A DNA stretch of 64,000 nt from Halobacillus litoralis (GTDB lineage Bacteria > Bacillota > Bacilli > Bacillales > Halobacillaceae). The notes under the pieces are model-generated. The model worked only from the letters and a program-made list of their open reading frames with translations. It did not search any database and was not told the origin of the DNA. The DNA lies in assembly GCF_009856415.1 (NCBI RefSeq), contig NZ_WMEZ01000002.1:744001-808000 (forward strand), written 5' to 3'. The position numbers and the translations under genes are program-made. Positions 22,356-31,225 of this stretch are shown here, piece after piece. Within the stretch, counting starts at the first letter, position 1; each line of letters begins with the position of its first letter.

Positions 22356-24038
22356 TTAATCGGTAAGATGATAAACAACCGACTCGTATGGGCGAAGGCT
22401 GATTTCACGGTAATCTTTTGGAGAATCATCATAGTTGCTCAAAAGGATGTCAGCCTCACCAGATACCTGGACATCTTCTGGTACTGTGAACGTCGTTTCT
22501 TCGCCGTAGAAGTTATTCACAACCAGCAACTGTTCCCCATTCCATTCACGGAGATAAGCAAATACTTGATCGTGGTCTGGTGTAAGCAAATGGTAATCGC
22601 CATGGGTGATGATATCGTGAGACTTACGTAATTCAATCAATTTTTGATAGTGGTTGAAGATGGATTCTTGTTTGTTCATCACCACTTCTGCATTGATTTC
22701 TTTATAATTATCCGCTACATCAATCCATGGGGTTCCTTCAGTAAAGCCGGCATTTTCTTCTCTATTCCATTGTACAGGAGTACGAGAATTGTCACGAGAC
22801 TTCTGTTTTAAAATCTCAATGATTTCCTTTTCACTGAACCCTTTGGCTTTGAACTCTTCATACATATTGAGTGATTCGACATCACGGTAACGCTCGATGC
22901 TTTCGAACTTAGGATTGGTCATCCCAAATTCTTCTCCTTGGTAAATGTAAGGCGTTCCTTGCATCATGTGGATGGTGGTTGCCAGCATTTTCCCAGATTC
23001 TTCAGGATAGTTTTCATCATCTCCGAATCTTGACAGTACACGAGGCTGGTCGTGGTTACACCAGAACAAAGCGTTCCAACCATTTCCTTTATTCATTTCC
23101 CGCTGCCACTTCGAAAGGATCTGCTTCAACTCATGGAAATTGAAATCAGCGACTGTCCATTTTTCACCGTTTGGATAGTCCACTTTCAAATGATGGAAAT
23201 TGAACGTCATGCTCAATTCATCGCGGTCAGGGGCCGTGTATTTTATGCAATGTTCAATGCTCGTCGAAGACATTTCTCCTACGGTCATCAGGTCATAAGG
23301 CTTGAAAACTTCACGATTCATTTCCTGCATAAATTCATGGACGCGCGGTCCGTCGGTATAGTATTTACGCCCGTCTCCAGGTGCGACACTTCCATCATCA
23401 TTCGGAAACTCCTGATTTTTGGAGATCAGGTTGATGACATCAAGACGGAAGCCATCCACTCCCTTTTCACCCCAGAAACGCATCATTTCATAGATATCTT
23501 CACGCATCTGTTCGTTTTCCCAGTTTAAATCGGCTTGAGTGACATCGAACAAGTGCAAATAATACTGACCTGTTTGTTCATCGTACTCCCACGCATTGCC
23601 CCCGAATTTAGATTGCCAATTCGTCGGCTCTTCCCCATTCACAGGATCACGCCAGATATAATAGTCGCGATAAGGATTGTCTTTTGATTTTTTAGCCTCT
23701 TGGAACCATTGATGTTCCGTAGACGTGTGGTTGACGACGATGTCCATAATGAGCTTCATGCCACGGTTATGCGTTTCTTCAAGCAGCCTTTCGAAGTCCT
23801 GCATCGTCCCGTATTCATCGTGGATGTCATAATAATCACTGATGTCATATCCATTATCGTTTTGAGGAGACTTGTACATCGGGGTCAGCCAAAGGACATC
23901 GACCCCGAGTTTATGCAAGTAATCCAATTTTCCAATAATTCCCTGGATATCACCGACACCGTTTCCTGTCGTATCATTGAAGCTCTTCGGATAAATTTGA
24001 TAAACGACAGCTTTTTTCCACCAAGGTTGTTCAATCAT
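22356..24038 (-). CDS. treA: TreA, trehalose-6-phosphate hydrolase (GH13)
   Basis: 560 residues, a complete GH13 enzyme. The catalytic triad is D200 (DGFRLD, nucleophile), E255 (VGEMSS, acid/base) and D330 (FWCNHDQPR). It splits cytoplasmic trehalose-6-phosphate, delivered by TreP, into glucose and glucose-6-phosphate. It is 24 bp after treP in the same operon. Oligo-1,6-glucosidase is the nearest alternative in this family, but the neighbouring trehalose PTS genes and TreR decide for TreA. Confidence 0.93.
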   Translation of the reverse strand: MIEQPWWKKAVVYQIYPKSFNDTTGNGVGDIQGIIGKLDYLHKLGVDVLWLTPMYKSPQNDNGYDISDYYDIHDEYGTMQDFERLLEETHNRGMKLIMDIVVNHTSTEHQWFQEAKKSKDNPYRDYYIWRDPVNGEEPTNWQSKFGGNAWEYDEQTGQYYLHLFDVTQADLNWENEQMREDIYEMMRFWGEKGVDGFRLDVINLISKNQEFPNDDGSVAPGDGRKYYTDGPRVHEFMQEMNREVFKPYDLMTVGEMSSTSIEHCIKYTAPDRDELSMTFNFHHLKVDYPNGEKWTVADFNFHELKQILSKWQREMNKGNGWNALFWCNHDQPRVLSRFGDDENYPEESGKMLATTIHMMQGTPYIYQGEEFGMTNPKFESIERYRDVESLNMYEEFKAKGFSEKEIIEILKQKSRDNSRTPVQWNREENAGFTEGTPWIDVADNYKEINAEVVMNKQESIFNHYQKLIELRKSHDIITHGDYHLLTPDHDQVFAYLREWNGEQLLVVNNFYGEETTFTVPEDVQVSGEADILLSNYDDSPKDYREISLRPYESVVYHLTD

Positions 24039-24062
24039 TGTAGCACCACCGTTTTTAAATTT

Positions 24063-25472
24063 TTATACGTCTTTTTTACGCTTCGCATAGAGATACGTTC
24101 CTACTAGCGGAAGAACAATGACGATGACCATACCGATGGCAAAGTCCAGCCAGTACTCCGCAACGATCGAGAAGATCCCCGGCACACCACCGACACCGAT
24201 GGAACTTGCCAATACACCTTGGGCTGAGATATAAAGGCCGGCAAGGGCGGAAGAGGTGATCGCAATAATGAATGGATACTTAAAGCGCAGGTTCACCCCG
24301 AATAATGCTGGTTCTGTGATCCCTAGCCATGCAGAAATACCAGAAGATACACTCAAACCTTTGAGCTTATCATCTTTGGAAGCTAACCAGATGGCGAATG
24401 CAGCAGAACCTTGAGCGATATTGGATAGAGCAAGCATCGGCCACAAGAATGTTGTTCCCGTGCTCCCAACCAGCTGAATATCAACAGCAAGGAATGTATG
24501 GTGCATCCCTGTTATGACGAGCACACCATATAAACCACCATAGATAAGACCACCTAACCAAGCAAAAGTATCAAAAGTGGCGACAAGGCCATCTGTGATC
24601 CAGTTACCAATCGCAAATGTAATTGGTCCAATGATGATGAACGTCAAGAAACCAGTCACTAACAAGGAAATCGGTCCGACGAACAATAATTGTATATTAT
24701 CAGGAATACGGTTACGTAAGAATAGTTCAATTTTAGTCAATAAATAAGACGCAACAAGTACAGGCAGGACTTGTCCTTGGTAACCGATTTTTTCAACGGT
24801 TAATCCAAATAAATCCCAGGTTGGTACAGACCCTTCAGCTACGGCATCCCCGTAAGACCAGGCATTCAATAGATCAGGGTGTACAAGCACGAGACCTATG
24901 ACAATACCTAAGATTGGACTACCACCGAACTTTTTAACCGCGGACCAACCAATGAGTCCGGGTAAGAACACGAAGGCAGTATTGGCTATGATGATAATCA
25001 TGTTCGCTATGCCTGACCACTGTGGATACACATCAATAATGGACTGTTCGTCCCAGAAAATCCCCTGCGCTGTCAAGATATTATTGATACCAAGCAGCAA
25101 ACCAGCGGTTACGATCGCTGGTAGAATCGGAATGAAAATATCAGCAAGCGTTTTTATTGCTCGTTGAATAGGATTCATATTTCCTTTGGAAGCCTCTTTC
25201 ACTTCTTCTTTAGAAGATTCACCTACACCAGCAAGAGCTACGAACTCTTTATAAACTTTATCAACAGTCCCCTGTCCGACAACGATTTGAAACTGACCGT
25301 TTGTTGAAAAAGATCCTTTCACAGCATCAATATTGTTCAGTTTCTCCTGGTCGACGATGCCTTCATCATGTAACGCCAAACGCAAACGTGTGACACAGTG
25401 GGTTGCAGCAGACAAGTTTTCCTTTCCGCCGATCGCTTCTAAAATCTGCTCGGCCTGCTTCTTATGGTTCAT
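24063..25472 (-). CDS. treP: TreP, trehalose PTS EIIBC component
   Basis: 469 residues. The N-terminal EIIB domain has the phosphocysteine C26 in ATHCVTRLRL; a linker near residue 100 leads to an EIIC membrane domain of about ten helices with GITEPALFGVNLR, the conserved sugar-site loop. It phosphorylates and imports trehalose. There is no EIIA domain at its C-terminus; that function is supplied by the separate gene just upstream (26-bp gap). Repressed by TreR with the rest of the operon. Confidence 0.93.
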   Translation of the reverse strand: MNHKKQAEQILEAIGGKENLSAATHCVTRLRLALHDEGIVDQEKLNNIDAVKGSFSTNGQFQIVVGQGTVDKVYKEFVALAGVGESSKEEVKEASKGNMNPIQRAIKTLADIFIPILPAIVTAGLLLGINNILTAQGIFWDEQSIIDVYPQWSGIANMIIIIANTAFVFLPGLIGWSAVKKFGGSPILGIVIGLVLVHPDLLNAWSYGDAVAEGSVPTWDLFGLTVEKIGYQGQVLPVLVASYLLTKIELFLRNRIPDNIQLLFVGPISLLVTGFLTFIIIGPITFAIGNWITDGLVATFDTFAWLGGLIYGGLYGVLVITGMHHTFLAVDIQLVGSTGTTFLWPMLALSNIAQGSAAFAIWLASKDDKLKGLSVSSGISAWLGITEPALFGVNLRFKYPFIIAITSSALAGLYISAQGVLASSIGVGGVPGIFSIVAEYWLDFAIGMVIVIVLPLVGTYLYAKRKKDV

Positions 25473-25497
25473 TTTTTCTACCTCCCGGCGTGTTTTT

Positions 25498-25986
25498 TTA
25501 CTTTTTCTTCACAGTCATCAATGGTGTAGAACCGGCGTTCAATTCAACTTCCTCAGCTACTTGTACATCAAAGTCATCACTGTTCGTGACAATGATTGGT
25601 GTTACCGTACTCTTCGCTTTCTCTTTCACAAGATCCAAGTCGAAGGCAATCAGTTTGTCTCCTACTTTCACTTTGTCCCCTTGTGACACAAAAGCTTCAA
25701 AACCTTCACCACCCATTGCAACGGTTTCAAGTCCAATATGGATTAGAATTTCTGCACCACTTTTCGTTTCCAAGCCTACTGCGTGCTTCGTTGGGAATAA
25801 TTGAACAATCGTACCTTCTACAGGGCTAAGTACTTCGCCGTCCTTTGGATCGACTGCAATTCCTTCCCCCATCATTTTCTGAGAAAACACCGGGTCCGGC
25901 ACTTCCTCCAAAGCTACCTTTTTTCCAGTTAATGGTGACGCCATTTTCAATTCTGTCTCTTTATTTCCAAACAATTTCTTAAACAT
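25498..25986 (-). CDS. Glucose-type PTS EIIA protein, first gene of tre operon
   Basis: 162 residues from the ATG at 25986, which follows GAGGAGGAG; the longer frame to 26043 would start inside the operator-promoter region. EIIA-Glc fold with the two active histidines H68 (FPTKHAVGL) and H83 (ILIHIGLETV, the phosphorylated one). It passes phosphate from HPr to the EIIB domain of TreP. In B. subtilis the tre operon has no EIIA gene and borrows one from other systems, so here the transport chain is self-contained. Confidence 0.9.
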   Translation of the reverse strand: MFKKLFGNKETELKMASPLTGKKVALEEVPDPVFSQKMMGEGIAVDPKDGEVLSPVEGTIVQLFPTKHAVGLETKSGAEILIHIGLETVAMGGEGFEAFVSQGDKVKVGDKLIAFDLDLVKEKAKSTVTPIIVTNSDDFDVQVAEEVELNAGSTPLMTVKKK

Positions 25987-26000
25987 ATGTTTCTCCTCCT

Positions 26001-26081
26001 CAAACGCTTTCATTGAAGCTCTTGTGACTTGTATATACATCAATTAACTATGATTATAATTTGTATATACATGTTTTGCAA
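26001..26081 (-). promoter_or_regulatory. tre promoter with two TreR operators and a cre-like site
   Basis: Minus strand: -35 TTGCAA (26081-26076), 17-base spacer, -10 TATAAT (26058-26053). TTGTATATACAT occurs at 26061-26072, inside the spacer, and at 26029-26040, downstream of the -10; the two are 32 bp apart (three turns), as in dimer-looping or cooperative binding. TGAAAGCGTTTG (26012-26001) in the leader resembles a CcpA cre site but departs from consensus at its end. Confidence 0.82.
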
Positions 26082-26222
26082 CCGTTAACAATCCGGCGAT
26101 ATAATTGGAATTCCCTTCCTGGCCAATTGGAAACTTATAAATGTTAAAAAATTGTTGGAACTTAGTGGTTTATGGTTCCCCTTTTTTAAGAATTGTGTTA
26201 TGTATTTAGGGTGTCGAAATAA

Positions 26223-27470
26223 ATGGGAAGAAGGGATATTATCCTTACTAACGAATCTCGGGCGAAACGGAACCTGTGGATCATGTGGTTTGCCAATTTT
26301 TTTATAGCCGGAAGTATTACGATGGTTCTGCCGTTTTTATCTTTATATATAGAAGAACTCGGAAATTATACAGATGCCTATGTCCAGTCCTGGTCTGGTT
26401 GGGTTTTCGGCATCACGTTCGTATCTGCTTTTCTATGTTCCCCAATCTGGGGGAAAATTGGAGATAGATATGGAAGAAAGAATATTTTGATCATCTCTGC
26501 TGCAGGGCTCGCGCTTTCCGTATTTCTTATGGGATTCGTCACATCCGTGTGGCAGCTCTTTCTCCTTCGTTTATTCATGGGCATCTTCACAGGATTTATC
26601 CCCATGTCCCAAGCATTGATTTCTACCCAAACCCCTAAAAATATCGCCGGTCAAGTTCTAGGATCATTGCAGACAGGAAGCATTACCGGAAGTTTAATGG
26701 GGCCGTTGCTCGGAGGTTGGATTGCAGATTCCATTGGTTATGCGACCACTTTTCAATATGTATCCATCACAGTCGCCCTATCTGCTCTCATTGTTTTCTT
26801 CGGTATTCATGAACAGCGGATTAAAAAAGAAGGAGACCATGAAAAAACAAGCTATCAATCCAGAGAGGTCCTTGCGCATATCTTCAAGCACCCTATGCTG
26901 TTCATGGTTATGATTGTTTCTTTATTTGTTCAAATCGCCCATTTTAGTATTCAACCGATTCTGTCCTTATTCGTTGGTGATTTACACGGGCCGGAAAATT
27001 TAGCCTTATTCTCAGGAATCGCCTTTTCAGCTGCAGGTCTTGGGAACTTGATGATGTCCAAACAGTGGGGGAAAATCGCCGATCGGATCGGTTATGTGAA
27101 GATCCTCGTTTTCCTTTTGTTCATGGCAGGAATCGTTTACTTCCCCGCTGCCTTCGTTACGAACATATGGCAACTGGTTGTCCTCCGCTTTTTATTAGGA
27201 GTATCTATTGGTGGCATTATTCCAGTCCGTACCGCTTACATTCGCCAGGAGGCTCCCGTCGCTATGCAAGGGGAAGTATTAGGTTATAATACAAGCATCC
27301 GTTTCCTTGGGAATATTATTGGTCCGTCCATGGGCGGAATGATTGCAGGAGCTTATGGGTTTTCTATGGTATTTTTCGTTACAAGTGCCCTTTTGGTCAT
27401 CTCTGGCACACTCTTGTTCATGGCTATGAATAGAAGTGTCACCTCCACGAAGCATATTCCTGGCTATTAA
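26223..27470 (+). CDS. MFS drug-efflux type transporter (DHA1, 12 helices)
   Basis: 415 residues, twelve predicted membrane helices. Motif A is GDRYGRKN in the loop between helices 2 and 3, with a degenerate repeat (GKIADRIGYVK) between helices 8 and 9; GSITGSLMGPLLGG is motif C, which marks proton-driven antiporters. The family includes B. subtilis YitG and NorA-like pumps; the substrate is unknown. The ribosome site AGGGTG is modest. It stands alone, 60 bp before pncA, with which it might share a transcript. Confidence 0.8.
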   Translation: MGRRDIILTNESRAKRNLWIMWFANFFIAGSITMVLPFLSLYIEELGNYTDAYVQSWSGWVFGITFVSAFLCSPIWGKIGDRYGRKNILIISAAGLALSVFLMGFVTSVWQLFLLRLFMGIFTGFIPMSQALISTQTPKNIAGQVLGSLQTGSITGSLMGPLLGGWIADSIGYATTFQYVSITVALSALIVFFGIHEQRIKKEGDHEKTSYQSREVLAHIFKHPMLFMVMIVSLFVQIAHFSIQPILSLFVGDLHGPENLALFSGIAFSAAGLGNLMMSKQWGKIADRIGYVKILVFLLFMAGIVYFPAAFVTNIWQLVVLRFLLGVSIGGIIPVRTAYIRQEAPVAMQGEVLGYNTSIRFLGNIIGPSMGGMIAGAYGFSMVFFVTSALLVISGTLLFMAMNRSVTSTKHIPGY

Positions 27471-27529
27471 GCACGCGTTTCCGCCTTGCATCTGTTAAGA
27501 TAAGTGTAAAGACACTTGGAGGGGATAGA

Positions 27530-28078
27530 ATGAAACGTGCTTTAATCATCATCGATTATACGAACGACTTTGTAGAAAATGATGGGGCGTTGACCTGCGG
27601 ACCACCCGCACAAGTTCTGGAAAAGTACATTCATGATGTAACGGAGACATTTATGAATGAAGGAAATCTTGTCGTATTCGGAGTAGACGTTCACGAAGAA
27701 GGGGACCCTTACCATCCCGAGACAGACCTCTTCCCTCCCCATAACATCCGTGGAACGAAAGGACGGGAGTTGTACGGATCACTTCAAAGGCTCTATAAAG
27801 AAAATAAGCATAAGCCCAACACCCTTTACATGGATAAAACCCGTTACAGTGCTTTCGCTGGAACTGATCTGGATTTAAAGCTGAGAGAACGCGGAATCAC
27901 CGAACTCCACCTTGTTGGAGTCTGTACAGATATCTGTGTGCTCCACTCAGCAATCGATGCTTATAACCTTGGTTATCACATCCATGTCCACAAAGATGGA
28001 GTGGCAAGCTTTAATGAAGCCGGCCACACATGGGCTCTATCACACTTTGAGTCCACACTGGGGGCGAAAATTCTATAA
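27530..28078 (+). CDS. pncA: PncA nicotinamidase
   Basis: 182 residues, isochorismatase fold, very similar in layout to B. subtilis PncA: IIIDYTNDFV with the catalytic Asp, YHPETDLFPPHNI for metal and substrate, MDKTRYSAFAGTDL with the catalytic Lys, and GVCTDICVLHSAIDAY with the nucleophile Cys. It deamidates nicotinamide to nicotinic acid for NAD salvage. TTGGAGGGG precedes the ATG, and a terminator follows at 28160. Confidence 0.92.
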   Translation: MKRALIIIDYTNDFVENDGALTCGPPAQVLEKYIHDVTETFMNEGNLVVFGVDVHEEGDPYHPETDLFPPHNIRGTKGRELYGSLQRLYKENKHKPNTLYMDKTRYSAFAGTDLDLKLRERGITELHLVGVCTDICVLHSAIDAYNLGYHIHVHKDGVASFNEAGHTWALSHFESTLGAKIL

Positions 28079-28159
28079 CACTAAATCCCCTGACTGAAGG
28101 CCGCTTTATAGAGCAATAGGTTCAAAACTAGAATTCCAACCATTCCCAGATGATAATTA

Positions 28160-28192
28160 AACACCCGTTGATGCCGTCAACGGGTGTTTTTG
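28160..28192 (+). terminator. Terminator of pncA
   Basis: Twelve-base stem AACACCCGTTGA / TCAACGGGTGTT with a five-base loop, then Ts. Confidence 0.9.
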
Positions 28193-28275
28193 TGCTCGTT
28201 ATTTTTCTCTCTAGGAAACTTGTGGTATAGTATTTCGAGTGTCTAATGAAATCATAGAAAGGAAGAAGAGACGAT

Positions 28276-29637
28276 ATGCCACTGACCTCTCGTCCTTCCC
28301 AGGAACATTTTCGTACAGTATTCATTTTAGCTGCTACAATCTTAATTGTTGTTATGAACACAACGATGTTCAACATCGCTTTACCAAATATATTAAAAGA
28401 TTTCTCGCTCATGCCTTCAGAAGGAGCCTGGATTGTTTCCGGCTATTCGATTGTGTTAGCCATTTTCACAATTACCTTTACGCGCTTGTCTGACTATTTG
28501 CCAATCCGGACATTATTAACGATAGGGATCTGTATTTTCAGCCTCTCTTCCATTATCGGATTTTTAGCAGACAGTTATCTCTGGTTGTTGATCGCTCGGT
28601 TATGTCAGGCTGCAGGAGCGGCATCGATTCCTGGTTTATCCATGGTCTTTGCCGGAAGGTATATCCCTATGACGAGACGAGGAAGCGCCTATGCACTGAT
28701 TGCCTCTGCAACCTCCTTAGGGTTTGGACTAGGCCCCGTTATTGGCGGGTTGATTACAGACTACCTCGATTGGAACTACCTGTTCATCGTGACGATTATG
28801 GTTTTCATTGTCATTCCAGTCTTGTACAAGTTCATGCCTGTTGAAAAAGCTGAGAAAGGGCATTTTGATGTCATCGGAGCTTTGTTATCCGGAATCAGCG
28901 CCACCATGTTCTTGCTTTATATTTCAACATTAACATCCTACTACTTGCTGGGTGGACTCCTGTCTGCTTCTCTCCTATGGTGGAGAATCAATCGGACGAA
29001 ATCGCCTTTCATCCAACCAGAACTTGTAAAAAACAGCCATTACCGCCGCATTGTCTTTACAAGCTACATTGGCTTTACTTTGCATTTCGCTGTGCTTTTT
29101 CTAATGCCGATCATGCTGGAGCAAGTGTATGGACGCGGGGCAGCCGCCATCGGATTTATCATTTTCCCTGGCGCTATGCTATCAGCAGCTGCCGCGATTT
29201 ACGTAGGACGACTGATAGATGCCTACGGTAACATCAAAATTTTATTCTTATCTCAAGTCCTACTGATGATTTCAGCCTTCATTTTCTTTTTCCTGGCAGG
29301 AAAGAGTCCGTATATGATTATGATTGCTTATATGTTTACGAGTTTCGGGTTCTCCAGTTTATCTTCAAGTTCGACCAATGAAGTTTCCCGAATCCTGCCT
29401 AAAGAACAGATCGGTGCCGGAATCGGTCTTAAGCAACAGATGCAATTCATCGGTAGTGCGACCGGTTCTGTCCTTGCCGGTATACTATTAGAGTTTAGTG
29501 CTCAACCTTATACCGCCAAGAACTTTATCCTACCGTTCGGTTCCCTCATCGTTTTAATGACGGCCTCCACCTTGGTTCTGTGGCTGTATTCATACAAGAT
29601 CAGACGGTTGGAATTTGTTCAAAAAACTGATATTTGA
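28276..29637 (+). CDS. MFS drug:proton antiporter, DHA2 family, Tet(L)-like
   Basis: 453 residues, about fourteen membrane helices. Shared with Tet(K)/Tet(L): NIALPNILKDF, RYIPMTRRGSAYALI, LGPVIGGLITDYLDWNYLF and GHFDVIGALL. Motif C-like GFGLGPVIGG marks an antiporter. Resemblance is to the family, and resistance to tetracycline cannot be concluded from sequence. GGAAGAAG serves as ribosome site. It follows the pncA terminator and is probably a single-gene unit. Confidence 0.83.
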   Translation: MPLTSRPSQEHFRTVFILAATILIVVMNTTMFNIALPNILKDFSLMPSEGAWIVSGYSIVLAIFTITFTRLSDYLPIRTLLTIGICIFSLSSIIGFLADSYLWLLIARLCQAAGAASIPGLSMVFAGRYIPMTRRGSAYALIASATSLGFGLGPVIGGLITDYLDWNYLFIVTIMVFIVIPVLYKFMPVEKAEKGHFDVIGALLSGISATMFLLYISTLTSYYLLGGLLSASLLWWRINRTKSPFIQPELVKNSHYRRIVFTSYIGFTLHFAVLFLMPIMLEQVYGRGAAAIGFIIFPGAMLSAAAAIYVGRLIDAYGNIKILFLSQVLLMISAFIFFFLAGKSPYMIMIAYMFTSFGFSSLSSSSTNEVSRILPKEQIGAGIGLKQQMQFIGSATGSVLAGILLEFSAQPYTAKNFILPFGSLIVLMTASTLVLWLYSYKIRRLEFVQKTDI

Positions 29638-29723
29638 AATCCGGATATAAATCGAATATGATGGAGTATGGACATTTCTGTTATTTACTACTGTATAGAT
29701 ATAAATATTAGGAGGAATCACTT

Positions 29724-30665
29724 ATGAGCTCAAAAGATTACCGAGTTCTGCTGTATTATAAGTATGTCGACCTTCCTGACTATGAAGAATATTGCCAAAA
29801 CCATCTGAATTTCTGTAAAGACCTTGGTTTGAAGGGACGTATCATCGTTTCTCACGAAGGGATTAACGGAACGGTTTCAGGTACCGTTGAACAAGTGGAA
29901 GAATATATGAACTATGTACGCTCTGATGAGCGTTTTGCAGATATCCACTTCAAAATTGATGAGCATGAAGGACACGCTTTCAAGAAAATGCATTGCCGCG
30001 TGAAGCCTGAGCTAGTCAACTGGAGTATTGAAGAAGACGATATTGACCCCAAGACGTTCGGTGGTAAACACTTAAAACCTAAAGAGTTTAATGAAATGCT
30101 GAAAGATGATGACACCATCGTCATCGACGGACGTAATGAATATGAATACCGCATCGGACACTTCCGCAATGCGATCCAGCCGGATGTTAACCACTCCCGT
30201 GAGTTCCCTGAATGGATCGCCGAAAATGCCGACCAGTGGAAGGATAAGAAAGTCCTCACCTACTGCACTGGCGGAATTCGCTGCGAAAAACTGACAGGTA
30301 TTCTTAAGAAAAACGGAGTCGAAGATGTCTATCAGCTTGAAGGTGGAATTACCACTTACGGCAAAGACCCAGAAGTCAAAGGCGAGCTCTTCGATGGAAA
30401 AATGTATGTATTTGACGAGCGTATCTCTGTTCCGATCAACCAAGTAGAAGAAAAGGTCATTTCAGAGTGCGAACATTGTGGAAAAGCAGAAGATCGTATT
30501 ATTAACTGCAGTAACCCGGTGTGTAACCGTCAATATGTATGCTGTAAAGAGTGTGAAGAAGAGCAACATGCCGCATGTACAGCAGAATGTAAAGAACACC
30601 CAGAAAACCGCTGGGACGTTGTCCGCAAGAAACAAATTGATAAATATGACCGCATTAACGGTTAA
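29724..30665 (+). CDS. trhO: TrhO, tRNA uridine-34 hydroxylase (rhodanese family)
   Basis: 313 residues. The N-terminal UPF0176 domain (1-95; HEGINGTVSG) precedes a rhodanese domain with the active-site loop YCTGGIRCEK. The C-terminal part (about 250-305) holds many cysteines (SECEHC, CSNPVC, CCKECEEEQHAACTAEC), a likely zinc-binding segment. TrhO (YbfQ in B. subtilis) hydroxylates U34 in tRNA on the way to 5-methoxyuridine-type modifications using oxygen. AGGAGG precedes the ATG; a terminator follows directly. Confidence 0.9.
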   Translation: MSSKDYRVLLYYKYVDLPDYEEYCQNHLNFCKDLGLKGRIIVSHEGINGTVSGTVEQVEEYMNYVRSDERFADIHFKIDEHEGHAFKKMHCRVKPELVNWSIEEDDIDPKTFGGKHLKPKEFNEMLKDDDTIVIDGRNEYEYRIGHFRNAIQPDVNHSREFPEWIAENADQWKDKKVLTYCTGGIRCEKLTGILKKNGVEDVYQLEGGITTYGKDPEVKGELFDGKMYVFDERISVPINQVEEKVISECEHCGKAEDRIINCSNPVCNRQYVCCKECEEEQHAACTAECKEHPENRWDVVRKKQIDKYDRING

Positions 30666-30670
30666 CTCTC

Positions 30671-30704
30671 ATCCCCTCTCTCACATCCGTGAAGAGGGGA
30701 TTTC
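30671..30704 (+). terminator. Terminator of trhO
   Basis: Stem ATCCCCTCT / AGAGGGGAT with an inner TCAC/GTGA pairing, then TTTCTT. Confidence 0.85.
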
Positions 30705-30719
30705 TTATATCATACATAT

Positions 30720-31217
30720 GCTCCCTATTCTTGAAGACTCAGTTTCGAGACTTTTGTTGAGTGGGTGTGGCTGCGGGGGATGGCTCGCTTTCCGCGGGAG
30801 CGCGGTGAGCCTCCTCGGACTGCGTCCTGTGGGGTCTCACCATGCACTTTTTCCCACAGGAGTCTCCCCATCCCCCTCCGCCCCTTGCCATATAAGTATT
30901 TCGAAACTACTTCAGAAAATAGTGAAGCATACTATATTAGGGTGCAACTGCTAAAAAGGGTATATTCTCCAACACTCCTGCAACAAGAGTGATTTTGTCT
31001 ATATGAAAGCGGTAAGTTGAAGACTCTCACCCTTGGGATAAGGGGAACGTTTTTCACACACACATCCAATGGGGTGGTTGGGAAACTGCGTTACACCCGT
31101 GGGAGAAGGAGGTAGGCGATATCCCGCAGGAAAGCGAGTAGCTCCCAACCACCCCTGCTGCTCAAAATAAGCTACGAACCTCGAAACGTATCGATTTCGA
31201 GTCTTCAAGAATAATGC
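30720..31217 (-). repeat. Fold-back repeat element, copy B (inverted body)
   Basis: 498 bp. The body is reverse-complemented relative to A, D and E: the arm that is on the right in D (TTTTGTTGAGTGGG, CTCGCTTTCCGCGGGAG, GGTGAGCCTCC) comes first, and the GGTGGTTGGGAAAC arm comes last. Both outer ends are of the same left type (GCTCCCTATTCTTGAAGACTC at 30720; its inverse ending ATAATGC at 31217), which suggests that the body flipped between its terminal inverted repeats. Lies between convergent trhO and pdxK-like genes. The arm at 31070-31160 is more decayed than elsewhere. Confidence 0.82.
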
Positions 31218-31225
31218 TATATCCT

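Noticed and set aside
28100-28150. Possible further relic of the fold-back element (TTCAAAACTAGAATTCCAACC)
   Set aside because: Similarity to the right end needs gaps and reaches only about two-thirds of positions; too weak to call.
28276-29637. Tetracycline resistance determinant
   Set aside because: Family resemblance to Tet(L) is clear, but substrate range cannot be inferred and there is no mobile context.
31030-31215. 69-residue minus-strand open frame at the right side of repeat B
   Set aside because: Lies wholly in repeat DNA, with no ribosome site and no similar protein pattern.
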